Source: Glandiceps talaboti
Taxonomy: Eukaryota; Hemichordata; Enteropneusta; Spengelidae
Direction of reading: 5' to 3'
Assembly: GCF_964340395.1 (NCBI RefSeq)
Contig: NC_135561.1
Coordinates: 21,428,486-21,468,485, forward strand
Length of the DNA: 40,000 bases
The first letter of the stretch is position 1. Each line of letters opens with the position of its first letter. Shown one piece after another: positions 12,113 through 27,387 of this stretch. Under the pieces are notes generated by a model. The model saw only the letters and a list, made by a program, of their open reading frames with translations, was not told the DNA's origin and ran no database searches. The position numbers were made by a program, and so were the translations under genes.

Positions 12113-15100
12113 GATCAGATTGTATATAGTACAGCCTTCCTATACTACGACATTCAGTTACTGATGATCAGATTGTATATAGTACAGCCTTCCTATACTA
12201 CGACATTCAGTTACTGATGATCAGATTGTATATAGTACAGCCTTCCTATACTACGACATTCAGTTACTGATGATCAGATTGTATATAGTACAACCTTCCT
12301 ATACTACGACATTCAGTTACTGCTAATCAGATTGTATATAGTACAACCTTCCTATACTACGACATTCAGTTACTGCTAATCAGATTGTATATAGTACAAC
12401 CTTCCTATACTACGACATTCAGTTACTGACGATCAGATTGTATATAGTACAGCCTTCCTATACTACGACATTCAGTTACTGATGATCAGATTGTATATAG
12501 TACAGCCTTCCTATACTACGACATTCAGTTACTGATGATCAGATTGTATATAGTACAGCCTTCCTATACTACGACATTCAGTTACTGATGATCAGATTGT
12601 ATATAGTACAGCCTTCCTATACTACGACATTCAGTTACTGATGATCAGATTGTATATAGTACAGCCTTCCTATACTACAACATTCAGTTACTGATGATCA
12701 GATTGTATATAGTACAGCCTTCCTATACTACGACATTCAGTTACTGATGATCAGATTGTATATAGTACAACCTTCCTATACTACGACATTCAGTTACTGA
12801 TGATCAGATTGTATATAGTACAACCTTCCTATACTACGACATTCAGTTACTGATGATCAGATTGTATATAGTACAGCCTTCCTATACTACGACATTCAGT
12901 TACTGATGATCAGATTGTATATAGTACAGCCTTCCTATACTACGACATTCAGTTACTGATGATCAGATTGTATATAGTACAGCCTTCCTATACTACGACA
13001 TTCAGTTACTGATGATCAGATTGTATATAGTACAGCCTTCCTATACTACGACATTCAGTTACTGATGATCAGATTGTATATAGTACATTCTTCCTATACT
13101 ACGACATTCAGTTACTGATGATCAGATTGTATATAGTACAGCCTTCCTATACTACGACATTCAGTTACTGATGATCAGATTGTATATAGTACAGCCTTCC
13201 TATACTACGACATTCAGTTACTGATGATCAGATTGTATATAGTACAATCTTCCTATACTACGACATTCAGTTACTGATGATCAGATTGTATATAGTACAA
13301 TCTTCCTATACTACGACATTCAGTTACTGATGATCAGATTGTATATAGTACAGCCTTCCTATACTACGACATTCAGTTACTGCTAATCAGATTGTATATA
13401 GTACAGCCTTCCTATACTACGACATTCAGTTACTGATGATCAGATTGTATATAGTACAATCTTCCTATACTATGACATTCAGTTACTGATGATCAGATTG
13501 TATATAGTACAGCCTTCCTATACTACGACATTCAGTTACTGCTAATCAGATTGTATATAGTACAGCCTTCCTATACTACGACATTCAGTTACTGATGATC
13601 AGATTGTATATAGTACAGCCTTCCTATACTACGACATTCAGTTATTGACGATCAGATTGTATATAGTACAGCCTTCCTATACTACGACATTCAGTTACTG
13701 ATGATCAGATTGTATATAGTACAGCCTTCCTTTACCACGACATTCAGTTACTGATGATCAGATTGTATATAGTACAGCCTTCCTATACTACGACATTCAG
13801 TTACTGATGATCAGATTGCATATAGTACAGCCTTCCTATACTACGACATTCAGTTACTGATGATCAGATTGTATATAGTACAACCTTCCTATACTACGAC
13901 ATTCAGTTACTGATGATCAGATTGTATATAGTACAGCCTTCCTATACTACGACATTCAGTTACTGATGATCAGATTGTATATAGTACAGCCTTCCTATAC
14001 TACGACATTCAGTTACTGATGATCAGATTGTATATAGTACAACCTTCCTATACTACGACATTCAGTTACTGCTAATCAGATTGTATATAGTACAGCCTTC
14101 CTATACTACGACATTCAGTTACTGACGATCAGATTGTATATAGTACAGCCTTCCCATACTACGACATCCAGTCACTGCTAATCAGATTGTATATAGTACA
14201 GCCTTCCTATACTACGACATTCAGTTACTGATGATCAGATTGTATATAGTACAGCCTTCCTATACTACGACATTCAGTTACTGATGATCAGATTGTATAT
14301 AGTACAGCCTTCCTATACTACGACATTCAGTTACTGACGATCAGATTGTATATAGTACAGCCTTCCTATATTACGACATTCAGTTACTGATGATCAGATC
14401 GTATATAGTACAGCCTTCCTATACTACGACATTCAGTTACTGATGATCAGATTGTATATAGTACAACCTTCCTATACTACGACATTCAGTTACTGCTAAT
14501 CAGATTGTATATAGTACAGCCTTCCTATACTACGACATTCAGTTACTGACGATCAGATTGTATATAGTACAGCCTTCCTATACAACGACATTCAGTTACT
14601 GATGATCAGATTGTATATAGTACAGCCTTCCTATACTACGACATTCAGTTACTGCTAATCAGATTGTATATAGTACAGCCTTCCTATACTACGACATTCA
14701 GTTACTGATGATCAGATTGTATATAGTACAGCCTTCCTATACTACGACATTCAGTTACTGATGATCAGATTGTATATAGTACAGCCTTCCTATACTACGA
14801 CATTCAGTTACTGATGATCAGATTGTATATAGTACAGCCTTCCATTACTACGACATTCAGTTACTGCTAATCAGATTGTATATAGTACAGCCTTCCTATA
14901 CTACGACATTCAGTTACTGATGATCAGATTGTATATAGTACAACCTTCCTATACTACAACATTCAGTTACTGATGATCAGATTGTATATAGTACAGCCTT
15001 CCTATACTACGACATTCAGTTACTGATGATCAGATTGTATATAGTACAGCCTTCCTATACAACGACATTCAGTTACTGCTAATCAGATTGTATATAGTAC

Positions 15101-17502
15101 AGCCTTCCTATACTACGACATTCAGTTACTGATGATCAGATTGTATATAGTACAACCTTCCTTTACTACGACATTCAGTTACTGATGATCAGATTGTATA
15201 TAGTACAGCCTTCCTATACTACGACATTCAGTTACTGATGATCAGATTGTATATAGTACAGCCTTCCTATACTACGACATTCAGTTACTGACGATCAGAT
15301 TGTATATAGTACAGCCTTCCTATACTACGACATTCAGTTACTGATGATCAGATTGTATATAGTACAACCTTCCTTTACTACGACATTCAGTTACTGATGA
15401 TCAGATTGTATATAGTACAGCCTTCCTATACTACGACATTCAGTTACTGATGATCAGATTGTATATAGTACAGCCTTCCTATACTACGACATTCAGTTAC
15501 TGACGATCAGATTGTATATAGTACAGCCTTCCTATACTACGACATTCAGTTACTGATGATCAGATTGTATATAGTACAGCCTTCCTATACTACAACATTC
15601 AGTTACTGATGATCAGATTGTATATAGTACAGCCTTCCTATACCACGACATTCAGTTACTGATAATCAGATTGTATATAGTACAGCCTTCCTATACTACG
15701 ACATTCAGTTACTGATAATCAGATTGTATATAGTACAGCCTTCCTATACTACGACATTCAGTTACTGATGATCAGATTGTATATAGTACAGCCTTCCTAT
15801 ACTACGACATTCACTGCTAATCAGATTGTATATAGTACAGCCTTCCTATACTACGACATTCACTGCTAATCAGATTGTATATAGTACAATCTTCCTATAC
15901 TACGACATTCAGTTACAGATAATCAGATTGTATATAGTACAATCTTCCTATACTACGACATTCAGTTACTGATGATCAGATTGTATATAGTACAGCCTTC
16001 CTATACTACGACATTCAGTTACTGATGATCAGATTGTATATAGTACAGCCTTCCTATACTACGACATTCACTGATGATCAGATTGTATATAGTACAGCCT
16101 TCCTTTACTACGACATTCAGTTACTGATGATCAGATTGTATATAGTACAGCCTTCCTATACTACGACATTCAGTTACTGATGATCAGATTGTATATAGTA
16201 CAGCCTTCCTATACTACGACATTCAGTTACTGATGATCAGATTGTATATAGTACAGCCTTCCTATACTACGACATTCAGTTACTGATGATCAGATTGTAT
16301 ATAGTACAGCCTTCCTATACTACGACATTCAGTTACTGCTAATCAGATTGTATATAGTACAGCCTTCCTATACTACGACATTCAGTTACAGATGATCAGA
16401 TTGTATATAGTACAGCCTTCCTATACTACGACATTCAGTTACAGATGATCAGATTGTATATAGTACAGCCTTCCTATACTACGACATTCAGTTACTGATG
16501 ATCGGATTGTATATAGTACAATCTTCCTATACTACGACATTCAGTTACTGATGATCAGATTGTATATAGTACAGCCTTCCTATACTACGACATTCAGTTA
16601 CAGATGATCAGATTGTATATAGTACAGCCTTCCTATACTACGACATTCAGTTACTGATGATCAGATAGTATATAGTACAGCCTTCCTATACTACGACATT
16701 CAGTTACTGATGATCAGATTGTATATAGTACAGCCTTCCTATACTACGACATTCAGTTACTGATGATCAGATTGTATATAGTACAGCCTTCCTATACTAC
16801 GACATTCAGTTACTGATGATCAGATTGTATATAGTACAATCTTCCTATACTACGACATTCAGTTACTGATGATCAGATTGTATATAGTACAATCTTCCTA
16901 TACTACGACATTCAGTTACTGATGATCAGATTGTATATAGTACAGCCTTCCTATACTACGACATTCAGTTACTGATGATCAGATTGTATATAGTACAATC
17001 TTCCTATACTACGACATTCAGTTACTGATGATCAGATTGTATATAGTACAGCCTTCCTATACTACGACATTCAGTTACTGATGATCAGATTGTATATAGT
17101 ACAGCCTTCCTTTACTACGACATTCAGTTACTGATGATCAGATTGTATATAGTACAGCCTTCCTATACTACGACATTCAGTTACTGATGATCATATTGTA
17201 TATAGTACAGCCTTCCTATACTACGACATTCAGTTACAGATGATCAGATTGTATATAGTACAGCCTTCCTATACTACGACATTCAGTTACAGATGATCAG
17301 ATTGTATACAGTACAGCCTTCCTATACTACGACATTCACTGCTAATCAGATTGTATATAGTACAGCCTTCCTATACTACGACATTCAGTTACTGATGATC
17401 AGATTGTATATAGTACAATCTTCCTATACTACGACATTCAGTTACTGATGATCAGATTGTATATAGTACAGCCTTCCTATACTACGACATTCAGTTACTG
17501 AT
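12113..17502 (+). repeat. 5390-bp higher-order repeat, copy 2
   Basis: This is a tandem copy of the block just upstream, with every rare variant displaced by exactly 5390 bp (for example TACATTC at 13081 and CCATTACT at 14841). Similarity starts after a C/T difference at 6722 versus 12112. It runs on past the nominal end to about 17619, as expected for an unequal exchange within a longer homologous tract. Confidence 0.88.
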
Positions 17503-18989
17503 GATCAGATTGTATATAGTACAGCCTTCCTATACTACGACATTCAGTTACTGATGATCAGATTGTATATAGTACAGCCTTCCTATACTACGACATTCAG
17601 TTACTGATGATCAGATTGTATATAGTACAATCTTCCTATACTACGACATTCACTGCTAATCAGATTGTATATAGTACAGCCTTCCTATACTACGACATTC
17701 AGTTACTGCTAATCAGATTGTATATAGTACAGCCTTCCTATACTACGACATTCACTGATGACCAGATTGTATATAGTACAGCCTTCCTATACTACGACAT
17801 TCAGTTACTGATGATTAGATTGTATATAGTACAGCCTTCCTATACTACGACATTCAGTTACTGATGATCAGATTGTATATAGTACAGCCTTCCTATACTA
17901 CGACATTCAGTTACTGACGATCAGATTGTATTTAGTACAGCCTTCCTATACTACAACATTCAGTTACTGATGATCAGATTGTATATAGTACAGCCTTCCT
18001 ATACTACGACATTCAGTTACTGATGATCAGATTGTATATAGTACATTCTTCCTATACTACGACATTCAGTTACTGATGATCAGATTGTATATAGTACAGC
18101 CTTCCTATACTACGACATTCAGTTACTGATGATCAGATTGTATATAGTACAGCCTTCCTATACTACGACATTCAGTTACTGATGATCAGATTGTATATAG
18201 TACAATCTTCCTATACTACGACATTCAGTTACTGATGATCAGATTGTATATAGTACAATCTTCCTATACTACGACATTCAGTTACTGATGATCAGATTGT
18301 ATATAGTACAGCCTTCCTATACTACGACATTCAGTTACTGCTAATCAGATTGTATATAGTACAGCCTTCCTATACTACGACATTCAGTTACTGATGATCA
18401 GATTGTATATAGTACAATCTTCCTATACTATGACATTCAGTTACTGATGATCAGATTGTATATAGTACAGCCTTCCTATACTACGACATTCAGTTACTGC
18501 TAATCAGATTGTATATAGTACAGCCTTCCTATACTACGACATTCAGTTACTGATGATCAGATTGTATATAGTACAGCCTTCCTATACTACGACATTCAGT
18601 TATTGACGATCAGATTGTATATAGTACAGCCTTCCTATACTACGACATTCAGTTACTGATGATCAGATTGTATATAGTACAGCCTTCCTTTACCACGACA
18701 TTCAGTTACTGATGATCAGATTGTATATAGTACAGCCTTCCTATACTACGACATTCAGTTACTGATGATCAGATTGTATATAGTACAGCCTTCCTATACT
18801 ACGACATTCAGTTACTGATGATCAGATTGTATATAGTACAACCTTCCTATACTACGACATTCAGTTACTGATGATCAGATTGTATATAGTACAGCCTTCC
18901 TATACTACGACATTCAGTTACTGATGATCAGATTGTATATAGTACAGCCTTCCTATACTACGACATTCAGTTACTGACGATCAGATCGT

Positions 18990-21900
18990 ATATAGTAAAG
19001 CCTTCCAATACTACGACATTCAGTTACTGATGATCAGATTGTATATAGTACAGCCTTCCTATACTACGACATTCAGTTACTGATGATCAGATTGTATATA
19101 GTACAACCTTCCTATACTACGACATTCAGTTACTGATGATCAGATTGTATATAGTACAGCCTTCCTATACTACGACATTCAGTTACTGATGATCAGATTG
19201 TATATAGTACAACCTTCCTATACTACGACATTCAGTTACTGATGATCAGATTGTATATAGTACAGCCTTCCTATACTACGACATTCAGTTACTGACGATC
19301 AGATTGTATATAGTACAGCCTTCCTATACTACGACATTCAGTTACTGATGATCAGATTGTATATAGTACAGCCTTCCTATACAACGACATTCAGTTACTG
19401 ATGATCAGATTGTATATAGTACAGCCTTCCTATACTACGACATTCAGTTACTGATGATCAGATTGTATATAGTACAGCCTTCGTATACTACGACATTCAG
19501 TTACTGATGATCAGATTGTATATAGTACAACCTTCCTATACTACGACATTCAGTTACTGCTAATCAGATTGTATATAGTACAGCCTTCCTATACTACGAC
19601 ATTCAGTTACTGCTAATCAGATTGTATATAGTACAGCCTTCCTATACTACGACATTCAGTTACTGACGATCAGATTGTATATAGTACAGCCTTCCTATAT
19701 TACGACATTCAGTTACTGATGATCAGATCGTATATAGTACAGCCTTCCTATACTACGACATTCAGTTACTGATGATCAGATTGTATATAGTACAACCTTC
19801 CTATACTACGACATTCAGTTACTGCTAATCAGATTGTATATAGTACAGCCTTCCTATACTACGACATTCAGTTACTGACGATCAGATTGTATATAGTACA
19901 GCCTTCCTATACAACGACATTCAGTTACTGATGATCAGATTGTATATAGTACAGCCTTCCTATACTACGACATTCAGTTACTGCTAATCAGATTGTATAT
20001 AGTACAGCCTTCCTATACTACGACATTCAGTTACTGATGATCAGATTGTATATAGTACAGCCTTCCTATACTACGACATTCAGTTACTGATGATCAGATT
20101 GTATATAGTACAGCCTTCCTATACTACGACATTCAGTTACTGATGATCAGATTGTATATAGTACAGCCTTCCCATATAACTACGACATTCAGTTTCTGAT
20201 GATCAGATTGTATATAGTACAGCCTTCCCATACTACGACATCCAGTCACTGCTAATCAGATTGTATATAGTACAGCCTTCCTATACTACGACATTCAGTT
20301 ACTGATGATCAGATTGTATATAGTACAGCCTTCCTATACTACGACATTCAGTTACTGATGATCAGATTGTATATAGTACAGCCTTCCTATACTACGACAT
20401 TCAGTTACTGACGATCAGATTGTATATAGTACAGCCTTCCTATATTACGACATTCAGTTACTGATGATCAGATCGTATATAGTACAGCCTTCCTATACTA
20501 CGACATTCAGTTACTGATGATCAGATTGTATATAGTACAACCTTCCTATACTACGACATTCAGTTACTGCTAATCAGATTGTATATAGTACAGCCTTCCT
20601 ATACTACGACATTCAGTTACTGACGATCAGATTGTATATAGTACAGCCTTCCTATACAACGACATTCAGTTACTGATGATCAGATTGTATATAGTACAGC
20701 CTTCCTATACTACGACATTCAGTTACTGCTAATCAGATTGTATATAGTACAGCCTTCCTATACTACGACATTCAGTTACTGATGATCAGATTGTATATAG
20801 TACAGCCTTCCTATACTACGACATTCAGTTACTGATGATCAGATTGTATATAGTACAGCCTTCCTATACTACGACATTCAGTTACTGATGATCAGATTGT
20901 ATATAGTACAGCCTTCCATTACTACGACATTCAGTTACTGCTAATCAGATTGTATATAGTACAGCCTTCCTATACTACGACATTCAGTTACTGATGATCA
21001 GATTGTATATAGTACAACCTTCCTATACTACAACATTCAGTTACTGATGATCAGATTGTATATAGTACAGCCTTCCTATACTACGACATTCAGTTACTGA
21101 TGATCAGATTGTATATAGTACAGCCTTCCTATACAACGACATTCAGTTACTGCTAATCAGATTGTATATAGTACAGCCTTCCTATACTACGACATTCAGT
21201 TACTGATGATCAGATTGTATATAGTACAACCTTCCTTTACTACGACATTCAGTTACTGATGATCAGATTGTATATAGTACAGCCTTCCTATACTACGACA
21301 TTCAGTTACTGATGATCAGATTGTATATAGTACAGCCTTCCTATACTACGACATTCAGTTACTGACGATCAGATTGTATATAGTACAGCCTTCCTATACT
21401 ACGACATTCAGTTACTGATGATCAGATTGTATATAGTACAACCTTCCTTTACTACGACATTCAGTTACTGATGATCAGATTGTATATAGTACAGCCTTCC
21501 TATACTACGACATTCAGTTACTGACGATCAGATTGTATATAGTACAGCCTTCCTATACTACGACATTCAGTTACTGACGATCAGATTGTATATAGTACAG
21601 CCTTCCTATACTACGACATTCAGTTACTGATGATCAGATTGTATATAGTACAGCCTTCCTATACTACAACATTCAGTTACTGATGATCAGATTGTATATA
21701 GTACAGCCTTCCTATACCACGACATTCAGTTACTGATAATCAGATTGTATATAGTACAGCCTTCCTATACTACGACATTCAGTTACTGATAATCAGATTG
21801 TATATAGTACAGCCTTCCTATACTACGACATTCAGTTACTGATGATCAGATTGTATATAGTACAGCCTTCCTATACTACGACATTCACTGCTAATCAGAT

Positions 21901-22250
21901 TGTATATAGTACAGCCTTCCTATACTACGACATTCACTGCTAATCAGATTGTATATAGTACAATCTTCCTATACTACGACATTCAGTTACAGATAATCAG
22001 ATTGTATATAGTACAATCTTCCTATACTACGACATTCAGTTACTGATGATCAGATTGTATATAGTACAGCCTTCCTATACTACGACATTCAGTTACTGAT
22101 GATCAGATTGTATATAGTACAGCCTTCCTATACTACGACATTCACTGATGATCAGATTGTATATAGTACAGCCTTCCTTTACTACGACATTCAGTTACTG
22201 ATGATCAGATTGTATATAGTACAGCCTTCCTATACTACGACATTCAGTTA
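18990..22250 (+). repeat. About 3.3-kb higher-order repeat, copy 1
   Basis: Marker variants in this block recur downstream. TAGTAAAGCC at 18991 recurs 3330 bp on. The CCCATATAAC insertion variant at 20171 and CCATTACT at 20915 recur 3277 bp on. The paired 49-bp monomers near 21886 recur 3224 bp on. The offset falls in steps of 53 bp, so the two copies differ by whole-monomer gains or losses. Confidence 0.75.
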
Positions 22251-22319
22251 CTGACGATCAGATTGTATATAGTACAGCCTTCCTATACAACGACATTCAG
22301 TTACTGATGATCAGATCGT

Positions 22320-25300
22320 ATATAGTAAAGCCTTCCCATACTACGACATTCAGTTACTGATGATCAGATTGTATATAGTACAGCCTTCCTATACTACGAC
22401 ATTCAGTTACTGATGATCAGATTGTATATAGTACAACCTTCCTATACTACGACATTCAGTTACTGATGATCAGATTGTATATAGTACAGCCTTCCTATAC
22501 TACGACATTCAGTTACTGATGATCAGATTGTATATAGTACAACCTTCCTATACTACGACATTCAGTTACTGATGATCAGATTGTATATAGTACAGCCTTC
22601 CTATACTACGACATTCAGTTACTGACGATCAGATTGTATATAGTACAGCCTTCCTATACTACGACATTCAGTTACTGATGATCAGATTGTATATAGTACA
22701 GCCTTCCTATACAACGACATTCAGTTACTGATGATCAGATTGTATATAGTACAGCCTTCCTATACTACGACATTCAGTTACTGATGATCAGATTGTATAT
22801 AGTACAGCCTTCCTATACTACGACATTCAGTTACTGATGATCAGATTGTATATAGTACAACCTTCCTATACTACGACATTCAGTTACTGCTAATCAGATT
22901 GTATATAGTACAGCCTTCCTATACTACGACATTCAGTTACTGACGATCAGATTGTATATAGTACAGCCTTCCTATATTACGACATTCAGTTACTGATGAT
23001 CAGATCGTATATAGTACAGCCTTCCTATACTACGACATTCAGTTACTGATGATCAGATTGTATATAGTACAACCTTCCTATACTACGACATTCAGTTACT
23101 GCTAATCAGATTGTATATAGTACAGCCTTCCTATACTACGACATTCAGTTACTGACGATCAGATTGTATATAGTACAGCCTTCCTATACAACGACATTCA
23201 GTTACTGATGATCAGATTGTATATAGTACAGCCTTCCTATACTACGACATTCAGTTACTGCTAATCAGATTGTATATAGTACAGCCTTCCTATACTACGA
23301 CATTCAGTTACTGATGATCAGATTGTATATAGTACAGCCTTCCTATACTACGACATTCAGTTACTGATGATCAGATTGTATATAGTACAGCCTTCCTATA
23401 CTACGACATTCAGTTACTGATGATCAGATTGTATATAGTACAGCCTTCCCATATAACTACGACATTCAGTTTCTGATGATCAGATTGTATATAGTACAGC
23501 CTTCCCATACTACGACATCCAGTCACTGCTAATCAGATTGTATATAGTACAGCCTTCCTATACTACGACATTCAGTTACTGATGATCAGATTGTATATAG
23601 TACAGCCTTCCTATACTACGACATTCAGTTACTGATGATCAGATTGTATATAGTACAGCCTTCCTATACTACGACATTCAGTTACTGACGATCAGATTGT
23701 ATATAGTACAGCCTTCCTATATTACGACATTCAGTTACTGATGATCAGATCGTATATAGTACAGCCTTCCTATACTACGACATTCAGTTACTGATGATCA
23801 GATTGTATATAGTACAACCTTCCTATACTACGACATTCAGTTACTGCTAATCAGATTGTATATAGTACAGCCTTCCTATACTACGACATTCAGTTACTGA
23901 CGATCAGATTGTATATAGTACAGCCTTCCTATACAACGACATTCAGTTACTGATGATCAGATTGTATATAGTACAGCCTTCCTATACTACGACATTCAGT
24001 TACTGCTAATCAGATTGTATATAGTACAGCCTTCCTATACTACGACATTCAGTTACTGATGATCAGATTGTATATAGTACAGCCTTCCTATACTACGACA
24101 TTCAGTTACTGATGATCAGATTGTATATAGTACAGCCTTCCTATACTACGACATTCAGTTACTGATGATCAGATTGTATATAGTACAGCCTTCCATTACT
24201 ACGACATTCAGTTACTGCTAATCAGATTGTATATAGTACAGCCTTCCTATACTACGACATTCAGTTACTGATGATCAGATTGTATATAGTACAACCTTCC
24301 TATACTACAACATTCAGTTACTGATGATCAGATTGTATATAGTACAGCCTTCCTATACTACGACATTCAGTTACTGATGATCAGATTGTATATAGTACAG
24401 CCTTCCTATACAACGACATTCAGTTACTGCTAATCAGATTGTATATAGTACAGCCTTCCTATACTACGACATTCAGTTACTGATGATCAGATTGTATATA
24501 GTACAACCTTCCTTTACTACGACATTCAGTTACTGATGATCAGATTGTATATAGTACAGCCTTCCTATACTACGACATTCAGTTACTGATGATCAGATTG
24601 TATATAGTACAGCCTTCCTATACTACGACATTCAGTTACTGATGATCAGATTGTATATAGTACAACCTTCCTTTACTACGACATTCAGTTACTGATGATC
24701 AGATTGTATATAGTACAGCCTTCCTATACTACGACATTCAGTTACTGATGATCAGATTGTATATAGTACAGCCTTCCTATACTACGACATTCAGTTACTG
24801 ACGATCAGATTGTATATAGTACAGCCTTCCTATACTACGACATTCAGTTACTGATGATCAGATTGTATATAGTACAGCCTTCCTATACTACAACATTCAG
24901 TTACTGATGATCAGATTGTATATGGTACAGCCTTCCTATACCACGACATTCAGTTACTGATAATCAGATTGTATATAGTACAGCCTTCCTATACTACGAC
25001 ATTCAGTTACTGATAATCAGATTGTATATAGTACAGCCTTCCTATACTACGACATTCAGTTACTGATGATCAGATTGTATATAGTACAGCCTTCCTATAC
25101 TACGACATTCACTGCTAATCAGATTGTATATAGTACAGCCTTCCTATACTACGACATTCACTGCTAATCAGATTGTATATAGTACAATCTTCCTATACTA
25201 CGACATTCAGTTACAGATAATCAGATTGTATATAGTACAATCTTCCTATACTACGACATTCAGTTACTGATGATCAGATTGTATATAGTACAGCCTTCCT

Positions 25301-25480
25301 ATACTACGACATTCAGTTACTGATGATCAGATTGTATATAGTACAGCCTTCCTATACTACGACATTCACTGATGATCAGATTGTATATAGTACAGCCTTC
25401 CTTTACTACGACATTCAGTTACTGATGATCAGATTGTATATAGTACAGCCTTCCTATACTACGACATTCAGTTACTGATG
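22320..25480 (+). repeat. About 3.3-kb higher-order repeat, copy 2
   Basis: This is the partner of the preceding block, carrying TAGTAAAGCC at 22321, CCCATATAAC at 23448, CCATTACT at 24192 and 49-bp monomers near 25110. It overlaps the start of the 3380-bp duplication, so the duplications are nested. Exact edges are approximate. Confidence 0.72.
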
Positions 25481-27387
25481 ATCAGATTGTATATAGTACA
25501 GCCTTCCTATACTACGACATTCAGTTACTGATGATCAGATTGTATATAGTACAGCCTTCCTATACTACGACATTCAGTTACTGATGATCAGATTGTATAT
25601 AGTACAGCCTTCCTATACTACGACATTCAGTTACTGCTAATCAGATTGTATATAGTACAGCCTTCCTATACTACGACATTCAGTTACAGATGATCAGATT
25701 GTATATAGTACAGCCTTCCTATACTACGACATTCAGTTACAGATGATCAGATTGTATATAGTACAGCCTTCCTATACTACGACATTCAGTTACTGATGAT
25801 CGGATTGTATATAGTACAATCTTCCTATACTACGACATTCAGTTACTGATGATCAGATTGTATATAGTACAGCCTTCCTATACTACGACATTCAGTTACA
25901 GATGATCAGATTGTATATAGTACAGCCTTCCTATACTACGACATTCAGTTACTGATGATCAGATTGTATATAGTACAGCCTTCCTATACTACGACATTCA
26001 GTTACTGATGATCAGATTGTATATAGTACAGCCTTCCTATACTACGACATTCAGTTACTGATGATCAGATTGTATATAGTACAGCCTTCCTATACTACGA
26101 CATTCAGTTACTGATGAGCAGATTGTATATAGTACAATCTTCCTATACTACGACATTCAGTTACTGATGATCAGATTGTATATAGTACAGCCTTCCTATA
26201 CTACGACATTCAGTTACTGATGATCAGATTGTATATAGTACAGCCTTCCTATACTACGACATTCAGTTACTGACGATCAGATTGTATATAGTACAGCCTT
26301 CCTATATTACGACATTCAGTTACTGATGATCAGATCGTATATAGTACAGCCTTCCTATACTACGACATTCAGTTACTGATGATCAGATTGTATATAGTAC
26401 AACCTTCCTATACTACGACATTCAGTTACTGCTAATCAGATTGTATATAGTACAGCCTTCCTATACTACGACATTCAGTTACTGACGATCAGATTGTATA
26501 TAGTACAGCCTTCCTATACAACGACATTCAGTTACTGATGATCAGATTGTATATAGTACAGCCTTCCTATACTACGACATTCAGTTACTGCTAATCAGAT
26601 TGTATATAGTACAGCCTTCCTATACTACGACATTCAGTTACTGATGATCAGATTGTATATAGTACAGCCTTCCTATACTACGACATTCAGTTACTGATGA
26701 TCAGATTGTATATAGTACAGCCTTCCTATACTACGACATTCAGTTACTGATGATCAGATTGTATATAGTACAGCCTTCCATTACTACGACATTCAGTTAC
26801 TGCTAATCAGATTGTATATAGTACAGCCTTCCTATACTACGACATTCAGTTACTGATGATCAGATTGTATATAGTACAACCTTCCTATACTACAACATTC
26901 AGTTACTGATGATCAGATTGTATATAGTACAGCCTTCCTATACTACGACATTCAGTTACTGATGATCAGATTGTATATAGTACAGCCTTCCTATACAACG
27001 ACATTCAGTTACTGCTAATCAGATTGTATATAGTACAGCCTTCCTATACTACGACATTCAGTTACTGATGATCAGATTGTATATAGTACAACCTTCCTTT
27101 ACTACGACATTCAGTTACTGATGATCAGATTGTATATAGTACAGCCTTCCTATACTACGACATTCAGTTACTGATGATCAGATTGTATATAGTACAGCCT
27201 TCCTATACTACGACATTCAGTTACTGATGATCAGATTGTATATAGTACAACCTTCCTTTACTACGACATTCAGTTACTGATGATCAGATTGTATATAGTA
27301 CAGCCTTCCTATACTACGACATTCAGTTACTGATGATCAGATTGTATATAGTACAGCCTTCCTATACTACGACATTCAGTTACTGAC
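24008..27387 (+). repeat. 3380-bp higher-order repeat, copy 1
   Basis: The block is about 64 monomers, three of them 49 bp, matching 3380 bp exactly. Shared markers are CCATTACT (24192 and 27572), TATGGTACAG (24921 and 28301) and GATGAGCAG (26113 and 29493). It contains an internal repeat: CCATTACT occurs again 2585 bp later at 26777, and 2585 plus 795 (15 monomers) equals 3380. Confidence 0.85.

Noticed and set aside
17607-17864. 85-residue ORF, repeated identically at 37601 and 38539
   Set aside because: It is a reading frame through the 53/49-bp satellite. The 53-bp period shifts frame each monomer, stops occur at the TGATGA word, and the identical copies reflect shared monomer order, not protein selection.
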